Below are positions 14,367-16,412 of a stretch of DNA of 16,412 bases, one piece after another. Position 1 is the first letter of the stretch, and each line of letters opens with the position of its first letter. Origin of the DNA: Flavobacterium psychrophilum (lineage in GTDB: Bacteria > Bacteroidota > Bacteroidia > Flavobacteriales > Flavobacteriaceae); contig QFQM01000097.1 in assembly GCA_003243255.1 (NCBI GenBank), positions 1-16,412 of the forward strand. Direction: 5' to 3'. The notes beneath the pieces are model-generated. The model was given only the letters and a program-made list of their open reading frames with translations. It ran no database searches and was not told the DNA's origin. A program made the translations under genes and the position numbers.

Positions 14367-14489
14367 GTTAAGAAGCATCCGCTGTTTGAGGCGAAGCCGA
14401 GTTCGGATGGTTTAGCTGAATGAAATAATTTTTAGCCTAAGGAGTTCAGCCTTGAATTTTTGTTTCTTTTGTTTCAAGACAAAAGAAAA
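14367..14489. repeat. Palindromic dispersed repeat, copy 2 (left arm missing)
   Basis: The core 14367-14454 matches copy 1 at 11406-11493 in the same orientation. The terminal 10-bp hairpin (14463-14488) is identical to that of copy 1. The central hairpin GGC-GAA-GCC (14390-14398) replaces GCC-GAA-GGC of copy 1, a compensatory change. The left arm and the 18-bp palindrome of copy 1 are absent. It occupies much of the 318-base gap between the divergent GH43 and SDR genes; the remainder holds their promoters. Confidence 0.82.
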
Positions 14490-14550
14490 TAAACCATCCA
14501 GTTCGCCTTAGTTCCCCTGTCTATTGGAGGTGAGGATTAAAGCTCCAAAC

Positions 14551-14581
14551 TTGTTTATCTCTCCTTTAAACCTTATTTTCG
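14551..14581 (+). promoter_or_regulatory. Candidate promoter of the SDR gene
   Basis: TTG at 14551-14553 and TATTTTCG at 14574-14581 are separated by 20 bases. The -7 box has one mismatch to TAnnTTTG. The start codon is 19 bases downstream. Confidence 0.5.
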
Positions 14582-14600
14582 CAATCCAAACATTTTCAAG

Positions 14601-15404
14601 ATGAGCAAAGTTATCTTTATTACCGGCGGATCGTCGGGCATAGGCAAAGCAATAGGCGAATTCCTCCATGCAAAGGGTTATACTGTATATGGAACCAGCC
14701 GTAACCCCGAGCGTGTTACAGGTTCGGTATTTCCACTGGTAGCGCTTGATGTGCGTAATGCACAAAGTATCAGTGAGGCGGTTGCAGAGGTTATTGCCAA
14801 AGCCGGAACGATTGACGTACTGGTAAACAATGCGGGAGTAGGTATCACCGGCCCGCTTGAAGAGATCCCTGCCGATGAGATACGCAATAACTTTGAAACC
14901 AATCTGTTCGGCCCTGTAGAAGTAATGAAGGCAGTGCTTCCGCAGATGCGTGCCCAAAAGAGCGGGCTTATCATTAATGTGACTTCAATAGCAGGTTATA
15001 TGGGGCTTCCGTACCGTAGCGTGTATTCTGCGAGCAAAGGGGCACTGGAACTTATCAGTGAGGCTTTGCGTATGGAAGTGAAGCAGTTTGGTGTTAACAT
15101 TACCACGGTTGCCCCGGGTGATTTTGCAACCAACATCGCAGCAGGGCGTTATCATGCTCCTGTGGTAAAGGGTTCGGCTTACGAAAAAGTATACGGCGGT
15201 ATTCTGGCAACCATGAATGATCATGTGGATGCGGGTAGCGATCCCGTACAGATGGCAGAAGCGGTTTATGCGATAATGAAAACACCTAATCCTGAAGTGC
15301 ATTACAAGGTTGGGGCTTTTATGCAGAAATTCTCTATAGTGCTTAAGCGCATCCTTCCCGGAAAGACCTACGAAAAGATGCTGATGAACCACTACAAGCT
15401 TTAA
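14601..15404 (+). CDS. Classical short-chain dehydrogenase/reductase (SDR)
   Basis: This is a 267-residue single-domain Rossmann protein without a signal peptide, so it is cytoplasmic. The cofactor motif TGGSSGIG is at 8-15. Arg34 in TSRNP after the second strand suggests NADP(H). NNAG is at 76-79. The catalytic tetrad is Asn101 (ETNLFG), Ser129 (NVTSIAG), Tyr142 and Lys146 (YSASKG). PGDFATN (172-178) is the usual nicotinamide-side loop. The C-terminal part (about 180-267) forms the substrate lid and is rich in hydrophobic and basic residues (KFSIVLKRILPGKTYEKML), as in SDRs that act on lipid-like or bulky carbonyl substrates. The substrate is not recognisable. The ATG at 14601 is preceded by A-rich sequence, and a terminator follows directly, so the gene is probably monocistronic. 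Confidence 0.93.
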   Translation: MSKVIFITGGSSGIGKAIGEFLHAKGYTVYGTSRNPERVTGSVFPLVALDVRNAQSISEAVAEVIAKAGTIDVLVNNAGVGITGPLEEIPADEIRNNFETNLFGPVEVMKAVLPQMRAQKSGLIINVTSIAGYMGLPYRSVYSASKGALELISEALRMEVKQFGVNITTVAPGDFATNIAAGRYHAPVVKGSAYEKVYGGILATMNDHVDAGSDPVQMAEAVYAIMKTPNPEVHYKVGAFMQKFSIVLKRILPGKTYEKMLMNHYKL

Positions 15405-15423
15405 AATACAGACATATCATAAC

Positions 15424-15457
15424 AAACAGCATAGCCGATGGTTATGCTGTTTTTTTA
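15424..15457 (+). terminator. Rho-independent terminator after the SDR gene
   Basis: A 13-pair stem (AAACAGCATAGCC with GGTTATGCTGTTT, one G-T wobble) with a GAT loop is followed by a T-run. Confidence 0.92.
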
Positions 15458-15480
15458 TTTTTTAAAATTTACGAAAACCG

Positions 15481-15510
15481 TTGCGTAGTATGCTTTAAAT
15501 TGTAGATTTG
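15481..15510 (+). promoter_or_regulatory. Bacteroidota-type promoter of the transaldolase gene
   Basis: TTG at 15481-15483 and TAGATTTG at 15503-15510 have a 19-base spacer, a full match to the TTG-N19-TAnnTTTG pattern. Transcription would start near 15516, about 34 bases before the ATG. Confidence 0.83.
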
Positions 15511-15549
15511 CATAACAATTATACACAGCTAATCTAACAAACTTTTACA

Positions 15550-16206
15550 ATGAAATTTTTTATTGACACTGCAAACCTTGCACAGATTAAAGAAGCTCAG
15601 GAACTTGGCGTTCTTGATGGCGTAACGACTAATCCTTCGCTTATGGCTAAGGAAGGTATTACAGGTAAAGACAACATCCTTAAGCACTATGTTGATATCT
15701 GCAACATCGTTGACGGTGATGTGAGCGCTGAGGTAAATGCCCTTGATTTTGAAGGTATGGTAAAAGAAGGTGAGGAGCTTGCTGATCTTCATGAGCAGAT
15801 CGTTGTAAAACTGCCTATGACAAAAGACGGTGTTAAGGCTGCTAAATATTTCACAGACAGAGGTATAAAAACCAATGTAACCCTTGTGTTCTCTGCAGGA
15901 CAGGCTATACTTGCTGCTAAAGCAGGTGCTACATATGTGTCACCATTCGTTGGCCGTCTTGATGATGTTTCTACAGATGGTCTTGGTCTTATCGAAGAAA
16001 TCCGTATGATCTATGATAACTACGGATATGAAACACAGATACTTGCAGCTTCTGTACGCCACACTATGCACATTGTAAACTGTGCTAAGATTGGTGCTGA
16101 TGTTATGACAGGTCCATTATCTGCAATTACAGGTCTTTTGAAACACCCACTTACTGATATTGGGTTGGCTCAATTTGTTGCCGATTTCGAAAAAGGAAAT
16201 AAATAA
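15550..16206 (+). CDS. tal: Small (TalC/FSA-type) transaldolase
   Basis: This is a 218-residue single-domain TIM barrel, the short type of the transaldolase family, alternatively named fructose-6-phosphate aldolase (fsa). The Schiff-base lysine is Lys87 in VVKLPMT. Other family blocks are FIDTANL (4-10), GVTTNPSL (24-31), SAEV (59-62), TNVTLVFS (108-115), [11 protein letters not shown] (129-139) and AASVRH (166-171). Glu61 and Phe133 stand where E. coli FSA has Gln59 and Tyr131. The Glu/Phe pair is typical of true transaldolases, so transfer of a dihydroxyacetone unit between sugar phosphates (non-oxidative pentose phosphate pathway) is more likely than free aldol cleavage. The protein is cytoplasmic. 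It has its own strong promoter and two terminators, consistent with a well-expressed housekeeping gene. Confidence 0.95.
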   Translation: MKFFIDTANLAQIKEAQELGVLDGVTTNPSLMAKEGITGKDNILKHYVDICNIVDGDVSAEVNALDFEGMVKEGEELADLHEQIVVKLPMTKDGVKAAKYFTDRGIKTNVTLVFSAGQAILAAKAGATYVSPFVGRLDDVSTDGLGLIEEIRMIYDNYGYETQILAASVRHTMHIVNCAKIGADVMTGPLSAITGLLKHPLTDIGLAQFVADFEKGNK

Positions 16207-16228
16207 TATACCGATCGGTATATTTTTT
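16205..16228 (+). terminator. First terminator of tal, overlapping the stop codon
   Basis: AATATACCGATCGGTATATT (16205-16224) is a perfect 20-bp palindrome that begins inside the TAA stop codon and runs into a short T tract. As a hairpin it needs a small loop at CGATCG. Confidence 0.65.
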
Positions 16229-16242
16229 GGACGATATTTTGC

Positions 16243-16278
16243 AAAAACGGACGATCATTTCTGATCGTCCGTTTTTTT
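16243..16278. terminator. Second, strong terminator downstream of tal
   Basis: A 15-pair stem (AAAAACGGACGATCA with TGATCGTCCGTTTTT, loop TTTC) is followed by more T. The A-run on the left makes it potentially bidirectional. Confidence 0.93.
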
Positions 16279-16412
16279 ATGTTTTTATAGTTTTCTAAGT
16301 GTTGTTTTTTGGCAATTTTTTGAAAAACGTAAAGCGTAATATTAATTTTTAACTTTATGGTGTTCAGTGTTTTGACTAGGTCTAATTTTACGCAGCAAAA
16401 TGGCGTTTTGAA
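16279..16412. other. AT-rich right end, no firm gene
   Basis: After the second tal terminator the sequence is AT-rich. A TTTTTTG (ending 16322) and TAATTTTT (16343-16350) pair loosely resembles a promoter. An ATG at 16357 opens a frame (MVFSVLTRSNF...) that stays open for 18 codons to the window edge. This is too short to call a gene; it could be the start of the next plus-strand gene. Confidence 0.3.

Noticed and set aside
11361..14489. The two repeat copies as ends of a composite transposon carrying the esterase-GH43 pair
   Set aside because: The copies are in direct orientation, no transposase is present, no target-site duplication is visible, and both lie in ordinary intergenic positions.
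14508..15392. Minus-strand frames of 98-149 residues over the SDR gene
   Set aside because: They are shadows of a complete SDR gene with all catalytic motifs.
1..16412. CRISPR array, prophage, toxin-antitoxin or restriction system
   Set aside because: No spaced direct repeats of constant length, no phage or nuclease genes and no small overlapping gene pairs were found on reading both strands.

Overview
The window looks like a chromosomal segment of a member of the Bacteroidota, most likely Flavobacteriaceae (Flavobacterium-like). The reasons are a type IX secretion (T9SS) type B sorting domain, promoters of the Bacteroidota form TTG-N19-TAnnTTTG, start codons without Shine-Dalgarno sequences, small TPR proteins of Bacteroidota style, and signal peptides that almost always leave glutamine at the mature N-terminus. 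No phage, integrase, transposase, CRISPR array or tRNA is visible.

Layout. Positions 1-3340 (minus) hold a very large secreted modular protein whose type B sorting domain runs off the left edge. It is divergent from rpsA (3711-5486, six S1 domains, strong terminator). A plus-strand cluster follows: a small lipoprotein (5599-6231) and two paralogous secreted TPR proteins (6247-6792, 6922-7566). The second paralog has a duplicated 31-residue linker unit. Next come an uncharacterised secreted protein (7629-8597, minus), a secreted fasciclin-domain protein (8740-9288, plus), another uncharacterised small secreted protein (9345-9833, minus) and a lipoprotein glutaminyl cyclase (9978-11075, minus). 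The cyclase is divergent from the gene for the small SRP RNA, ffs (11165-11258, plus). Positions 11543-14282 (minus) form a two-gene carbohydrate unit: a GH43-type glycosidase with discoidin-like and FN3-like modules, then an alpha/beta-hydrolase esterase. The right end holds an SDR oxidoreductase (14601-15404) and a small transaldolase (15550-16206), both on the plus strand with terminators. The last 130 bases show no firm gene.

How the parts relate. Most of the window is cell-envelope or exported protein genes between housekeeping genes (rpsA, ffs, tal). The most coherent theme is export maturation. All eight predicted signal peptidase I substrates have Gln at mature position +1, and the window also encodes the periplasmic glutaminyl cyclase expected to convert such N-termini to pyroglutamate. 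This is the pattern known as the Bacteroidetes Q-rule.

The least explained part is non-coding. An imperfectly palindromic element occurs twice (11361-11542 and 14367-14489). Its central hairpin is kept by compensatory base changes, and each copy ends in the same 10-bp hairpin. A different long palindromic element fills the gap between the esterase and glycosidase genes (12461-12560). I found no convincing new defence or mobile system. The candidates for something undescribed are these repeats, the lipoprotein/TPR cluster and the two orphan secreted proteins.
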